Shown in pieces: positions 8,501 through 16,089 of a DNA stretch of 34,223 nt. The DNA comes from CAYVQF01 sp964454015 (GTDB lineage Bacteria > Myxococcota_A > Bradymonadia > UBA4248): NCBI GenBank assembly GCA_964454015.1, contig CAYVQF010000058.1, positions 1 to 34,223 on the forward strand, in the 5' to 3' direction. The position numbers and the translations under genes were made by a program. The notes under the pieces were generated by a model. It was given only the letters and a program-made list of their open reading frames with translations, did no database searches and was not told where the DNA came from. Position 1 is the first letter of the stretch, and every line of letters begins with the position of its first letter.

Positions 8501-11500
8501 GGCGAAGACTACCTCATTGCCTTTGGCACTGATGGCAACGCTTTCACCATGGTGGACCCCACTTTGACCATCACCAAGTACGAGGTGCCCGTGGGCGCTG
8601 AGTGCACCGACCCCGTCACGGCGAGCCTGGGGGTGACCACCGCCACGGGTTCCTTCGAGGCGGACCTGGCGGCCGACAGCTTCTCTTGCGGCGCGACGCC
8701 TTTCAACGTGGCCTGGTTCAGCTTCACCCCGGCCGAGGCCGGCGAATACGACCTGACGGCGGTGAACGCCAGCACGACCCTTGCGGGGTCGCGCTTGGTG
8801 GTGCTCACGGGCGACACCTGCGCGCCTTACGGCGCCGAGGTGGTGTGCGGTACGGCTGCGGGCAAGACCATCAGCCGACGGGTGACGTTGGCGGCCAACG
8901 AGACCTACCTCATCGCCTTCTTCACCGACGGCAACACCTACACCATGGTGAACCCCACCCTGACCATCACCAAGTACGAAGCGGCGCCTGGCGATACCTG
9001 CGCTGCCCCCATCGTGGCGGTCGAAGGCGTGAACAGCGTCACGCGGACCTTCACGGAAGACCTGGCGGCCAGCTCCTTTAGCTGTGGCGCGACGCCCTAC
9101 AACGTGGTGTGGTACGCGTTCACGCCGAGCGCCACCAAGGACTACGAGATCACCGCGGTGAACGCCACGACGGCGACGGCCTCGTCGCGCCTGGTCATCC
9201 TCGAAGGCGCGAGCTGCACCTTCCCACGCACGGCTGATGAGGTCCTCTGTGGCACCACCACGACCAAGACCATCACCCGCCGGGCCGTCCTCGACGCCGG
9301 GACGACCTACCTCATGGCCTTCTTCACCAACCTCGACTCGGCGACCATGGTGGACCCCACCTTGACCATCGTCGAGTACGTGGCGCCGGCGGGCTCGCTG
9401 TGCACCGACCCCATCGTGGCCAGCGATGGCCTGAACAGCGTGAGTGACAGCTTCACTGAGGACCTCACCCTGAGTGACACGAGCTGTGGCTTTGGTTCAC
9501 CCCGACGGGCCGCGACCAACGTGGTGTGGTACAGCTACACCGCCGGCGTGACGGGAGCCCACACGGTGACGGCGACCAATGCCTCGACGTCTTCCTACTC
9601 GGGTCTGACCGTCTTCAATGGGACGGATTGTGCGCCCACGGGTTCCGAGGTGCTGTGCAGCACCCAGAACAACAGGATCATCACCCGCACGGTGAACCTC
9701 ACGGAAGGCGAGAGCTACCTCTTCCTCCACTTCACCGATGGCGACACTTGGCCGATGACCAACCCGAGCCTGGAGATCACCCCTCCGGTGGTGACTGATC
9801 CCTGCGCTGGCGTCACCTGCACCACGCCCCCTGGGGACACCTGCAGCGGCGGCCAGCTCGTCACCTACGCCAGCCCTGGCACCTGCCAAGTGGTCGGCGG
9901 CGTGGGCGAGTGCACCTACACCTCCAGCGCGGCGGCCTGCGCCAGTGGCTTCGAGTGCCTCGACGGCAACACGGCCTGCACGGCCGTGGCCGATCCCTGC
10001 GCTGGCGTCACCTGCACCAATCCTCCTGGGGACACCTGCAGCGGCGGTCAGCTCGTCACTTACGCCAGCCCTGGCACCTGCCAAGTGGTCGGCGGCGTGG
10101 GCGAGTGCTCCTACACCTCCAGCGCGGCGGCCTGCGCCAGTGGCTTCGAGTGCCTCGACGGCAACATGGCCTGCACGGCCATCCCGGACCCTTGCGATCC
10201 GAACCCCTGTGACGCGCCGCCGGCTGGCCCGGTGTGCAACGCCACCGACACGGGTTACTTGACCTACCCCGCTACGGGGACCTGCACCAACAACGCTGGC
10301 ACCGCCGAGTGCACTTACACCGCGACGGAGACCCTGTGCACCGGCACGGACGTCTGTGTCAGCGGCGCCTGCGTACCCGCAGGGACCACACCTGAGACCA
10401 TCGTCGGGTGGAACTTTGAAGGGGATTCCCGTGCGGCTTCAGTGTACTCAACCAATAATGCAGGGAAAACCGTGACCGTCGTGGGCGCCGGTCCGACCTA
10501 CTCCTTCACCGCTGGCGCTGTGGGGAACGCCGTTTCGACCACCAACTGGCACGATGCGACGACGACCGAGAAGTACTGGTTGGCACCTTTCGACACTACT
10601 GGCTATGAGAACTTGGTTTTGGTGACTTCCTTCCAAAGGAGCTCGGGTGGGGGTCCCCGGGACTTCAAAGTCCAGTACAGCACGAATGGGAGCACCTGGA
10701 ACGACGTGGCCGGTGCTTCAGTGACCACGGCCGACAATATGACATCTGGTGTGCTGACTGCTGTGCCTTTGCCCGCTGCCTTGAGTGAACAGCCCACGGC
10801 TTACCTGCGTTGGATCGTTACAACCACTGTTTCTGTCAACAACGGTGTGGTTGGCACCGGCGGCACCAGCCGCCTCGACGAGGTCTACATCTCCGGCGTG
10901 CCGACGGGGACGGTGGATCCCTGCGCTGGCGTGACTTGCCCCAACGTGGCCAAGTGCGGCACCAACGCCATCGAGACTTGGAGCCAGAAGTGTGAGGTCC
11001 AGGCCGGCAACCCCGTGTGTGTCGACGACGCCCTGGTGACGACGGCAGGCTGCACCAGCGCCCCGGCGACCACTTGTAGCGGCGGCCAGCTCGTCACCTA
11101 CGCCAGCCCCGGCGCCTGCGTGCTGAACGCTGGCACCCCCGAGTGCACCTACACCTCCAGCAGCGCGGCCTGCACCGCCACCGCGGCGGCCTGCGTCGGT
11201 GGCCTACTGCGCACCTACACCGCGACCTGCCCCGACGGCCAGAGCGCCTGCCAAGAGAGCCACACCGACGCCGCCTGTCAATCGGGCTTCGAGTGCCTCG
11301 ATGGCAACAGCGCCTGCACGGCGATCCCCGATCCCTGCGCTGGCGTCACCTGCCCCAACGTGGCCAAGTGCGGCACCAACGCCATCGAGACTTGGAGCCA
11401 GAAGTGTGAGGTCCAGGCCGGCAACCCTGTGTGCGTCGACGACGCCCTGGTGACGACGGCGGGCTGCACCAGCCCACCGGCCGACACCTGCTTGGGCGGC

Positions 11501-13006
11501 GAGCTGGTGATCTACGCCAACCCGGGTGTCTGCCAGGTGATCGCTGAGGTGCCTCAGTGTGTGTACGCGCCCAACCCCAGCACCTGTCTGGCCGATGCGC
11601 CGATCTGTGACACCGATGGCAAGCTGGTGACCTACACCGCCACCTGCCCAGTGGGTGGCAACCAGTGTGTGCAGACCGGGCAGGCAGCAGACTGTGCCGC
11701 GGGCTTTGCTTGCGCCAGTGGCGCTTGCGTGTGCCAGGACGACGCCTACGAGCCCAACGACACGTCGGCAAACGCGACATTACTGACCAACAACCAGACC
11801 TACCTTGACCTGGTGCTGTGCGGCGACAACGTCGACTACTACGCCTTCACCGTGTGCCCCGGGGGCGAGTTCTACGTCGAGGCTGACTTTGGCCTCGAAG
11901 GCGCGGCGCTGACGCTGTTGGACGCTTCGGGTCTCGTTGAGCTGGACAGCGATGATACGACGACTGACCTGCTGGTGGGGTGGGAGAACACTGGCACTGA
12001 GGCGGCTACGGTGATTTTGGAGGTTTTGAACCTCGATGACCTGGCCCGCAACACCTACGACCTGGTGGTCACCGAGAGCGGTTGCGCGACCAAGGAGCCC
12101 GTGACCTTCTACTTCCAAGGCCCCACCTGGATGAACAACGTCCCCAGCGATCCGCAGGTGTGTGGGCCCTTCGCCGCGCCGCCCACCTGGGACTGCACCA
12201 CCATGACCTTCGACGCCGGTCTGGGGTGGTGGAGCGCCGAGGTCATGGTCGATGACGCCAGCGCCGAGATCACCTACCAGGTGCGCTTCGACCAGGATGG
12301 CGTGACCAAGTATCAAAGGGCCGTGACCACTTGTACCGATCCGACCTTCACCACCACCACGGGCGAGATCTGGATCGACGCCAGCCCCGATGTGGCCGGT
12401 TGGTGCGCGGAGGATAACTTCTACCTCGCGGCAGCCAAGATCACCGAGACCGAGCCGGTGGTGGCGCCGGTGACGGTTGTGGGGTGGAATTTTGATAATG
12501 CTGATTTGGCGCTCAAGAGAAGGTCTACTGCTGGAACGGCTTCCAATACTGGAACCAATTTCAAGGTTGTGACTGTAGAAGGTGCTACGGGTTATACTAA
12601 TGTTGCGTCTGCGGCGCAGGGACCCGGTGTCGCGGCGAACGCCTGGGATGGAGCAGATTTGACGCCTAAGTATTGGCTAGCACCTTTTGATTCCACCGGT
12701 TTTGGCGGTTTGGTCTTGGTTTCTTCTTTCCAAGGAGGTTCAGGCACTGGTCCACGGGATTTCAAGGTTCAGTACAGCATCAATGGGATCGATTGGGTTG
12801 ATGTCAGCGGTGGGAGTGTCACTCTTGCTAACAACTGGACCACTGGAGTCTTGACTAACATTGCTCTCCCGGCAGCGTTGAACAACCAAGCGACGGCTTA
12901 CTTGAGATGGATTGTGACCTCCACGACCTCTATTGGTGGGGGAGTTGTTGCTGCTGGTGGCACGAGCCGCCTCGACGAGGTCTACATCTCTGGCGTGCCG
13001 CTCTAA
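5570..13006 (+). CDS. Giant multidomain cysteine-rich lipoprotein (2478 residues)
   Basis: This is a predicted envelope lipoprotein. The signal ends LGFGGC (Cys24) and is followed by DDD and an acidic tether. I chose start 5570 for its GAGGAG ribosome site and proper signal peptide; the open frame extends to 5420. Modules in order: DUF4215-like repeats (about 63-237); a PPC-like domain (about 237-357, DDDHEPNDT); EB-like cysteine blocks; a second PPC-like domain (about 650-769); four copies of a roughly 130-residue beta-sandwich repeat (about 879-1406); two near-identical 65-residue cysteine units; a jelly-roll-like domain (about 1611-1779); more cysteine blocks; a third PPC-like domain (about 2054-2174); a beta module with FYFQGPTWM (about 2178-2290); and a terminal jelly-roll-like domain (about 2302-2477). 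No enzyme motif is seen. Function is unknown; surface adhesion or matrix interaction is plausible. Confidence 0.88.
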   Translation: MSKKLLNVLAILALLTGFLGFGGCDDDPKTVIYYDEDLFELPDFRPDVPDQTDVPEIDEEVAFCGDGNVDPGEECDEGELNSNSTPNACRENCRNAYCGDFVTDEGEDCDDGNMNSDVNPNACRMDCSLPTCGDGVIDDDEAYGELCDGNNVGTATCMSVDASFGGGTLRCNAGCDAYDTSACILRPENCGNGVIDEGEDCDGEELNDATCDSLGLGDGELSCSGLCLFDTTACELTCLDDDHEPNDTLETAADLTLGSHADLVICPDNDDFFAIEVCDGGTLAALVSFTHTDGDLNAFLLDAAGEILAEGVSEDDDETLTFENTGEAAVTVYLHVAGVDGAGNAYGVDLSVSGCSTVNPCDPNPCTAPPATGCNTAETAIVTYDATGTCAVVDGQAECTYAPIETPCVAAVVCVDNTLVTTTGACTELSEGPICVETSVDCGTDHYCDAGECKPLCGNGVIDGDEECDTTELDSKTCDDFTGLSGTGLACAADCTFDTSACTAVEPCGDGVCDVAGGETRTNCPADCTPTAAWTCTVGFFAADDGCDCGCGEWDPDCDGPDVTDCDWCGGTGSCNTGSCPGNIDPNENWLCLPPAVCGDGTISGAEVCEPTDLAGQTCDDFLGFTGTGLACAANCLSFDTSGCTPTGECLVSPIDDDLGSAVGEVSTGTTVGASNDFASTGCGGAGPDLAFTWTPPATGCFTIDTFGSAFDTVLHVRSCAAGSQIVCNDDTGGSQSRVRLLAEAGVEYVIIVDGYSATHSGDYVLNITQEADGCTCLTCPATQPATCSTDGTARITYSAGACDSTGGAPVCVYTETTVPCNTPPTDGCVGQVYTVYDSAGTCGGTPGVCSYASLTEDCAAAGQVCTTSGCEAAPEGLICTNPVVVTEGVTSLTGTFTEDLPADTFACATTFTNVVWYQFSPTESAEYDITAVNATTTGAYSRLVVLDGTSCNPYDTTLVCGTASAKNITRRVSLTAGEDYLIAFGTDGNAFTMVDPTLTITKYEVPVGAECTDPVTASLGVTTATGSFEADLAADSFSCGATPFNVAWFSFTPAEAGEYDLTAVNASTTLAGSRLVVLTGDTCAPYGAEVVCGTAAGKTISRRVTLAANETYLIAFFTDGNTYTMVNPTLTITKYEAAPGDTCAAPIVAVEGVNSVTRTFTEDLAASSFSCGATPYNVVWYAFTPSATKDYEITAVNATTATASSRLVILEGASCTFPRTADEVLCGTTTTKTITRRAVLDAGTTYLMAFFTNLDSATMVDPTLTIVEYVAPAGSLCTDPIVASDGLNSVSDSFTEDLTLSDTSCGFGSPRRAATNVVWYSYTAGVTGAHTVTATNASTSSYSGLTVFNGTDCAPTGSEVLCSTQNNRIITRTVNLTEGESYLFLHFTDGDTWPMTNPSLEITPPVVTDPCAGVTCTTPPGDTCSGGQLVTYASPGTCQVVGGVGECTYTSSAAACASGFECLDGNTACTAVADPCAGVTCTNPPGDTCSGGQLVTYASPGTCQVVGGVGECSYTSSAAACASGFECLDGNMACTAIPDPCDPNPCDAPPAGPVCNATDTGYLTYPATGTCTNNAGTAECTYTATETLCTGTDVCVSGACVPAGTTPETIVGWNFEGDSRAASVYSTNNAGKTVTVVGAGPTYSFTAGAVGNAVSTTNWHDATTTEKYWLAPFDTTGYENLVLVTSFQRSSGGGPRDFKVQYSTNGSTWNDVAGASVTTADNMTSGVLTAVPLPAALSEQPTAYLRWIVTTTVSVNNGVVGTGGTSRLDEVYISGVPTGTVDPCAGVTCPNVAKCGTNAIETWSQKCEVQAGNPVCVDDALVTTAGCTSAPATTCSGGQLVTYASPGACVLNAGTPECTYTSSSAACTATAAACVGGLLRTYTATCPDGQSACQESHTDAACQSGFECLDGNSACTAIPDPCAGVTCPNVAKCGTNAIETWSQKCEVQAGNPVCVDDALVTTAGCTSPPADTCLGGELVIYANPGVCQVIAEVPQCVYAPNPSTCLADAPICDTDGKLVTYTATCPVGGNQCVQTGQAADCAAGFACASGACVCQDDAYEPNDTSANATLLTNNQTYLDLVLCGDNVDYYAFTVCPGGEFYVEADFGLEGAALTLLDASGLVELDSDDTTTDLLVGWENTGTEAATVILEVLNLDDLARNTYDLVVTESGCATKEPVTFYFQGPTWMNNVPSDPQVCGPFAAPPTWDCTTMTFDAGLGWWSAEVMVDDASAEITYQVRFDQDGVTKYQRAVTTCTDPTFTTTTGEIWIDASPDVAGWCAEDNFYLAAAKITETEPVVAPVTVVGWNFDNADLALKRRSTAGTASNTGTNFKVVTVEGATGYTNVASAAQGPGVAANAWDGADLTPKYWLAPFDSTGFGGLVLVSSFQGGSGTGPRDFKVQYSINGIDWVDVSGGSVTLANNWTTGVLTNIALPAALNNQATAYLRWIVTSTTSIGGGVVAAGGTSRLDEVYISGVPL
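8205..9786 (+). repeat. Four in-frame beta-sandwich domain repeats
   Basis: Four consecutive units of about 130 codons begin near 8205, 8590, 8987 and 9390. Each starts with C-T/A-x-P followed by a valine-rich strand, carries NVVWYxF or NVAWFSF, then ITAVNA/LTAVNA, SRLVVL and a Cys pair (SCN..VLCGT), and ends with (M)VDPTLTI or similar. The last unit is the most diverged. A single related unit occurs in the next gene at about 13520-13905. The units are diverged at DNA level, so the duplication is older than the 195-bp repeat that follows. Confidence 0.85.
9797..10186 (+). repeat. 195-bp tandem duplication within the giant lipoprotein
   Basis: Two adjacent 65-codon units begin at 9797 and 9992, each with DPCAGVTC, and differ at only a small number of bases across 195. 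They encode an EB-like cysteine block (SGGQLVTYASPGTC; ASGFECLDGN). Identity at silent positions indicates a recent duplication or ongoing homogenisation. Confidence 0.9.
10916..11472 (+). repeat. Pair of near-identical 143-bp repeats (10916-11058 and 11330-11472)
   Basis: Both copies encode the same cysteine-rich block (CAGVTCPNVAKCGTNAIE, then KCEVQAGNPVCVDD) and are almost identical at DNA level. They are separated by 271 bases of related but more diverged cysteine-block coding sequence. Recombination between them would delete 414 bases in frame. Confidence 0.85.
12254..12457 (+). repeat. 204-bp segment nearly identical to 15040-15243
   Basis: The segment inside the giant lipoprotein matches 15040-15243 in the following gene with three differences that I can find in 204 bases, one of them silent. 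It encodes the second half of the FYFQGP/FYFSGP beta module (EITYQVRFDQDG; CTDPTFTTTTGEIW). Sequence just outside the block is clearly more diverged, so this looks like recent gene conversion or segmental transfer between paralogues. Confidence 0.9.
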
Positions 13007-13045
13007 TCCCCGACCACCGTTCACCTCGGTGAACCGACACACCCC

Positions 13046-13071
13046 GGCGGGCCCTTTGGGCCCGCCTTTTT
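13046..13071 (+). terminator. Intrinsic terminator after the giant lipoprotein
   Basis: A perfect 9-bp stem (GGCGGGCCC at 13046-13054, GGGCCCGCC at 13058-13066) with loop TTT is followed by TTTTT. It lies 40 bases after the stop codon and separates this gene from the next lipoprotein gene. Confidence 0.9.
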
Positions 13072-13139
13072 CGTGCCGCCCTCCTGCCGCCACCCCGCGC
13101 CCAAAAGGCCCTGCGCCGCCGCGGCGTTGCGCAACGCCC

Positions 13140-13168
13140 TTGACAAGGACGGCGTTTGCGGCTTGGCT
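13140..13168 (+). promoter_or_regulatory. Sigma-70-like promoter candidate for the 860-residue lipoprotein
   Basis: TTGACA (13140-13145) is followed after 17 bases by TTGGCT (13163-13168), 41 bases before the start codon. It directly follows the terminator of the upstream gene. Its layout matches that at 5499-5527. Confidence 0.5.
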
Positions 13169-13209
13169 TCTCTCCCGTGAACCGGTGCCTTGACCCTTGG
13201 GAGGATTCC

Positions 13210-15792
13210 ATGACCGAGAAATGGTTGCGCGTACTCTTGATGTTGGGACTGTGCGGCGCCTTCGCCCTCAGCGCCTGCGACGACGACGAGAAGAAGACCC
13301 CCGCCGACACGACCGATATGGTCGAGCTGGGCGAGACCACCGACGTCCCCGACGTGCCCCAGCCCGTGTGCGGCAACGGCGTGGTCGAGGCCGGTGAGGA
13401 GTGCGACGGCACGGCCCTCGCCGGTGCCACCTGCGTCAACTTGGGCTACGCCGGCGGCGCCCTCTCGTGCAGCAACACCTGCGCTTACGACACCAGCCTC
13501 TGTGTCGCCATCGGCAGCGGCGCCACCTGCGCCAACCCCTACGACCTCACCCACGAGGTGCTGCCCTTCACCCTCCAGGGCGACTACACCGATGACCCGG
13601 CGCTCGGCTTCTCCTGCCTCGCCGTGCCCACCAACGTGGTGTGGTTCACCTATACCGCCGCCACCGACGGCGCCCACTCCTTCATGGCCGAGAACGGCGC
13701 CGCTGGCGTGGCCACCACCCTGGTGGTGCTCACCAGCGCGGTCTGTTCCCCCTACGGCGCCGAGGTGGCTTGTGTCGCCAGCGACGACGCTCAAGCGGCC
13801 CAGACCGGCGTGGCGCTCGAAGAAGGCCAGACCTACCTCATCGTCGTGGCGACCAGCGACGGCGATGCCATGACCGACCCGCAGATCAACGTGGTGGTCG
13901 AGTTCGTGCCCCTGTGCGGCAACGGCGACCTGGACGAGGGCGAAGTCTGTGACGGCGCGGCCCTCGACGGCAAGACCTGCGACGACTTCGAGGGCTACAC
14001 CGGCGACGGCCTGGCCTGTGCCACGGACTGCCTCTCTTTCGTGACCACGGGCTGTGCGCCCGCCTCGGAGCTGTGCGGCAACGACACCCTGGACACAGGC
14101 GAGCTCTGCGATGGCACGGACCTCGATGACAAGACCTGCGCCGACTTTGACGGCTTCGAGGGCGAAGGCTTGGCCTGCGCCGCGAACTGTCTGTCTTTCG
14201 TCACCGACGCCTGTGACGTGGTGATCGCGCCGCCGGAGTGCGGCAACGACATCAAGGAAGAGGGCGAGGTCTGTGACGGCACGGATCTGGACCAGATGAG
14301 CTGCGCCGACATGGGCGGCTTCGTCGACGGTGACCTGAGCTGCGCCAGTGACTGCCAGAGCTTCGTGACCACGGCGTGCAACCCCGTGGCGGGACCCTGC
14401 GCCGGCGTGACCTGCGCCACGCCCGACCCGGCGACCTGTGCTGGATCGAATCTCTTGACCTACGCCCTGCCCGGCACCTGCCAGGACGACACGGGCGCGG
14501 CGGTGTGTCACTACACCGAGAACAGCGCGGATTGCACCGTGGTGCCCCAGCCGACCTGCGACGGCAACGACCGCTTGACCTACAGCAATGGCGCTTGCAC
14601 GCCTGGGACCCCGGCGAGCTGCACCCGGACGGAGACGCGCACGCCCTGTGGCGACGCTTTCACCTGCACCGCTGGCGCCTGCGTCTCCAAGTGTGACGGG
14701 GTGACCTGCAATACGCCACCCGCAGCGGAGTGCAACAACGACAACAGCGGCTTCATCACCTACGCGGCGACAGGGACCTGCGACGCCGCCTCGGGCACGG
14801 CGGTGTGCACCTACGCGCCGACGCCGACGCCTTGTGACGGTGGGACCGTGTGCATTGATGCTGCTTGCGTGCTACCTCCCCAGGAGGTGACCTTCTACTT
14901 CAGCGGCCCGAGCTGGATGGACAACAACCCCAACGACCCGCGGGTGTGCGGTCCCTTTGGCGTCGGCGGCGCGTGGGAGTGCAGCACCATGGTGTGGGAC
15001 GCGGGCTTGGGTTGGTGGCACGTGACCATCGCCGTTGACGACGCCAGCGCTGAGATCACCTACCAGGTGCGCTTCGACCAGGATGGCGTGACCAAGTATC
15101 AAAGGGCCGTGACCACTTGTACCGATCCGACCTTCACCACCACCACGGGCGAGATCTGGATCGACGCCAGCCCCGATGTGGCCGGTTGGTGCGCGGAGGA
15201 TAACTTCTACCTCGAGGCAGCCAAGATCACCGAGGCCGAGCCGCTTGTAACCATCGTGGGGTGGAATTTCGATGCGGTGGATGTCACAGAGAAGAGAAAC
15301 TCCACGGTTGGGACGGCCAACAACATCGGCGCCAACGCCAAGGTGGTGACGGTCGTTGGGGCCGGACCGACGTATACCGATGTGGCTGGCGTTTCTGGGA
15401 AGTCTGTTTCGACGACCAATTGGCATGGCGCAGTTGCGACGCCGAAGTATTGGCTGGCACCTTTTGATGCGAGTGGATTTAAGGATTTGGTGCTGGTTAC
15501 GTCCTATCAAACGGCTTCGAATGCCGGCCCTCGGGACTTCAAGCTGCAGTACAGCACCAACGGCACCGATTGGTTTGATGTCACTGGGGGCACGGTTCTG
15601 ATCTCGGGCTCGGCCAACAATTGGACGAGCGGGGTTCTGAACAATGTGGCGCTTCCAGCCGCCCTGAACGGGCAGGCCACGGCTTACCTGCGCTGGATTG
15701 CGACCTCTAACACGGCGTTGAACGGCTCAGATGTTACCAGCGCCGGCACGAGCCGCTTGGACGAAGTGTACATCGCAGGCGTACCTCTCTGA
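13210..15792 (+). CDS. Cysteine-rich lipoprotein, paralogue of the giant lipoprotein (860 residues)
   Basis: This is a predicted envelope lipoprotein. The signal ends ALSAC (Cys23), followed by DDDEKK and an acidic tether. The start at 13210 has a GGGAGGA ribosome site; the open frame extends to 13156 without a signal-like N-terminus. Modules in order: one DUF4215-like unit (about 52-100); one beta-sandwich unit (about 105-232) like the four-fold repeat in the upstream gene; three or four DUF4215-like units (about 234-395); EB-like cysteine blocks (about 396-556); the FYFSGPSWM beta module (about 558-677); and a C-terminal jelly-roll-like domain (about 682-860) ending SRLDEVYIAGVPL. Its last third mirrors the end of the upstream protein almost module for module, with one 204-bp block nearly identical at DNA level. 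The enzymatic role is unknown, and probably none. Confidence 0.88.
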   Translation: MTEKWLRVLLMLGLCGAFALSACDDDEKKTPADTTDMVELGETTDVPDVPQPVCGNGVVEAGEECDGTALAGATCVNLGYAGGALSCSNTCAYDTSLCVAIGSGATCANPYDLTHEVLPFTLQGDYTDDPALGFSCLAVPTNVVWFTYTAATDGAHSFMAENGAAGVATTLVVLTSAVCSPYGAEVACVASDDAQAAQTGVALEEGQTYLIVVATSDGDAMTDPQINVVVEFVPLCGNGDLDEGEVCDGAALDGKTCDDFEGYTGDGLACATDCLSFVTTGCAPASELCGNDTLDTGELCDGTDLDDKTCADFDGFEGEGLACAANCLSFVTDACDVVIAPPECGNDIKEEGEVCDGTDLDQMSCADMGGFVDGDLSCASDCQSFVTTACNPVAGPCAGVTCATPDPATCAGSNLLTYALPGTCQDDTGAAVCHYTENSADCTVVPQPTCDGNDRLTYSNGACTPGTPASCTRTETRTPCGDAFTCTAGACVSKCDGVTCNTPPAAECNNDNSGFITYAATGTCDAASGTAVCTYAPTPTPCDGGTVCIDAACVLPPQEVTFYFSGPSWMDNNPNDPRVCGPFGVGGAWECSTMVWDAGLGWWHVTIAVDDASAEITYQVRFDQDGVTKYQRAVTTCTDPTFTTTTGEIWIDASPDVAGWCAEDNFYLEAAKITEAEPLVTIVGWNFDAVDVTEKRNSTVGTANNIGANAKVVTVVGAGPTYTDVAGVSGKSVSTTNWHGAVATPKYWLAPFDASGFKDLVLVTSYQTASNAGPRDFKLQYSTNGTDWFDVTGGTVLISGSANNWTSGVLNNVALPAALNGQATAYLRWIATSNTALNGSDVTSAGTSRLDEVYIAGVPL
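15040..15243 (+). repeat. Partner of the 204-bp segment at 12254-12457
   Basis: This is the second copy of the near-identical coding segment shared by the two neighbouring lipoprotein genes. Visible differences are a silent GCC/GCT at the start and two changes close to the end (GCG/GAG, ACC/GCC). Confidence 0.9.
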
Positions 15793-15832
15793 GGCATGAG
15801 CGCTGCTCGAGCGCGCTATCGCCCGTGAAGGA

Positions 15833-15860
15833 GGGCGGGCCTTGGGGCCCGCCCTTTTTT
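15833..15860 (+). terminator. Intrinsic terminator after the 860-residue lipoprotein
   Basis: A perfect 9-bp stem (GGGCGGGCC at 15833-15841, GGCCCGCCC at 15846-15854) with loop TTGG is followed by six T. It is very similar in sequence to the terminator at 13046-13071, fitting the idea that the two gene ends were copied together. Confidence 0.92.
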
Positions 15861-15998
15861 CGTCACCCACCGCCCGCTGCCGCGGCGGCGAAAAAAAAAG
15901 TCGCGGCGCCCGTGGTCTCTTGGTGGCGGCGGCGCGTACCCTGGTGCGAGCGGTTGGCGCGTGCGCCTAGCGCGTATGCATCTTTGTGCAAATAATGC

Positions 15999-16017
15999 CT
16001 TGGGCCAGGGGCCCAAG
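15999..16017. other. Inverted repeat upstream of the thioredoxin-lipoprotein operon
   Basis: CTTGGGCC (15999-16006) and GGCCCAAG (16010-16017) form a perfect 8-bp inverted repeat with a 3-base centre and no T-run after it. A -10-like AATAAT (15991-15996) sits just before it, without a recognisable -35. It could be an operator or a leader hairpin for the gene at 16090. Nothing else recognisable lies in the gene-free stretch 15861-16089. Confidence 0.45.
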
Positions 16018-16089
16018 CCTGCTACTTTGTGCTCTCAGACACCGTGGCGCCTTTTTCGTGGTGCCGCCATCGCAAAGGACGGATGGGCT

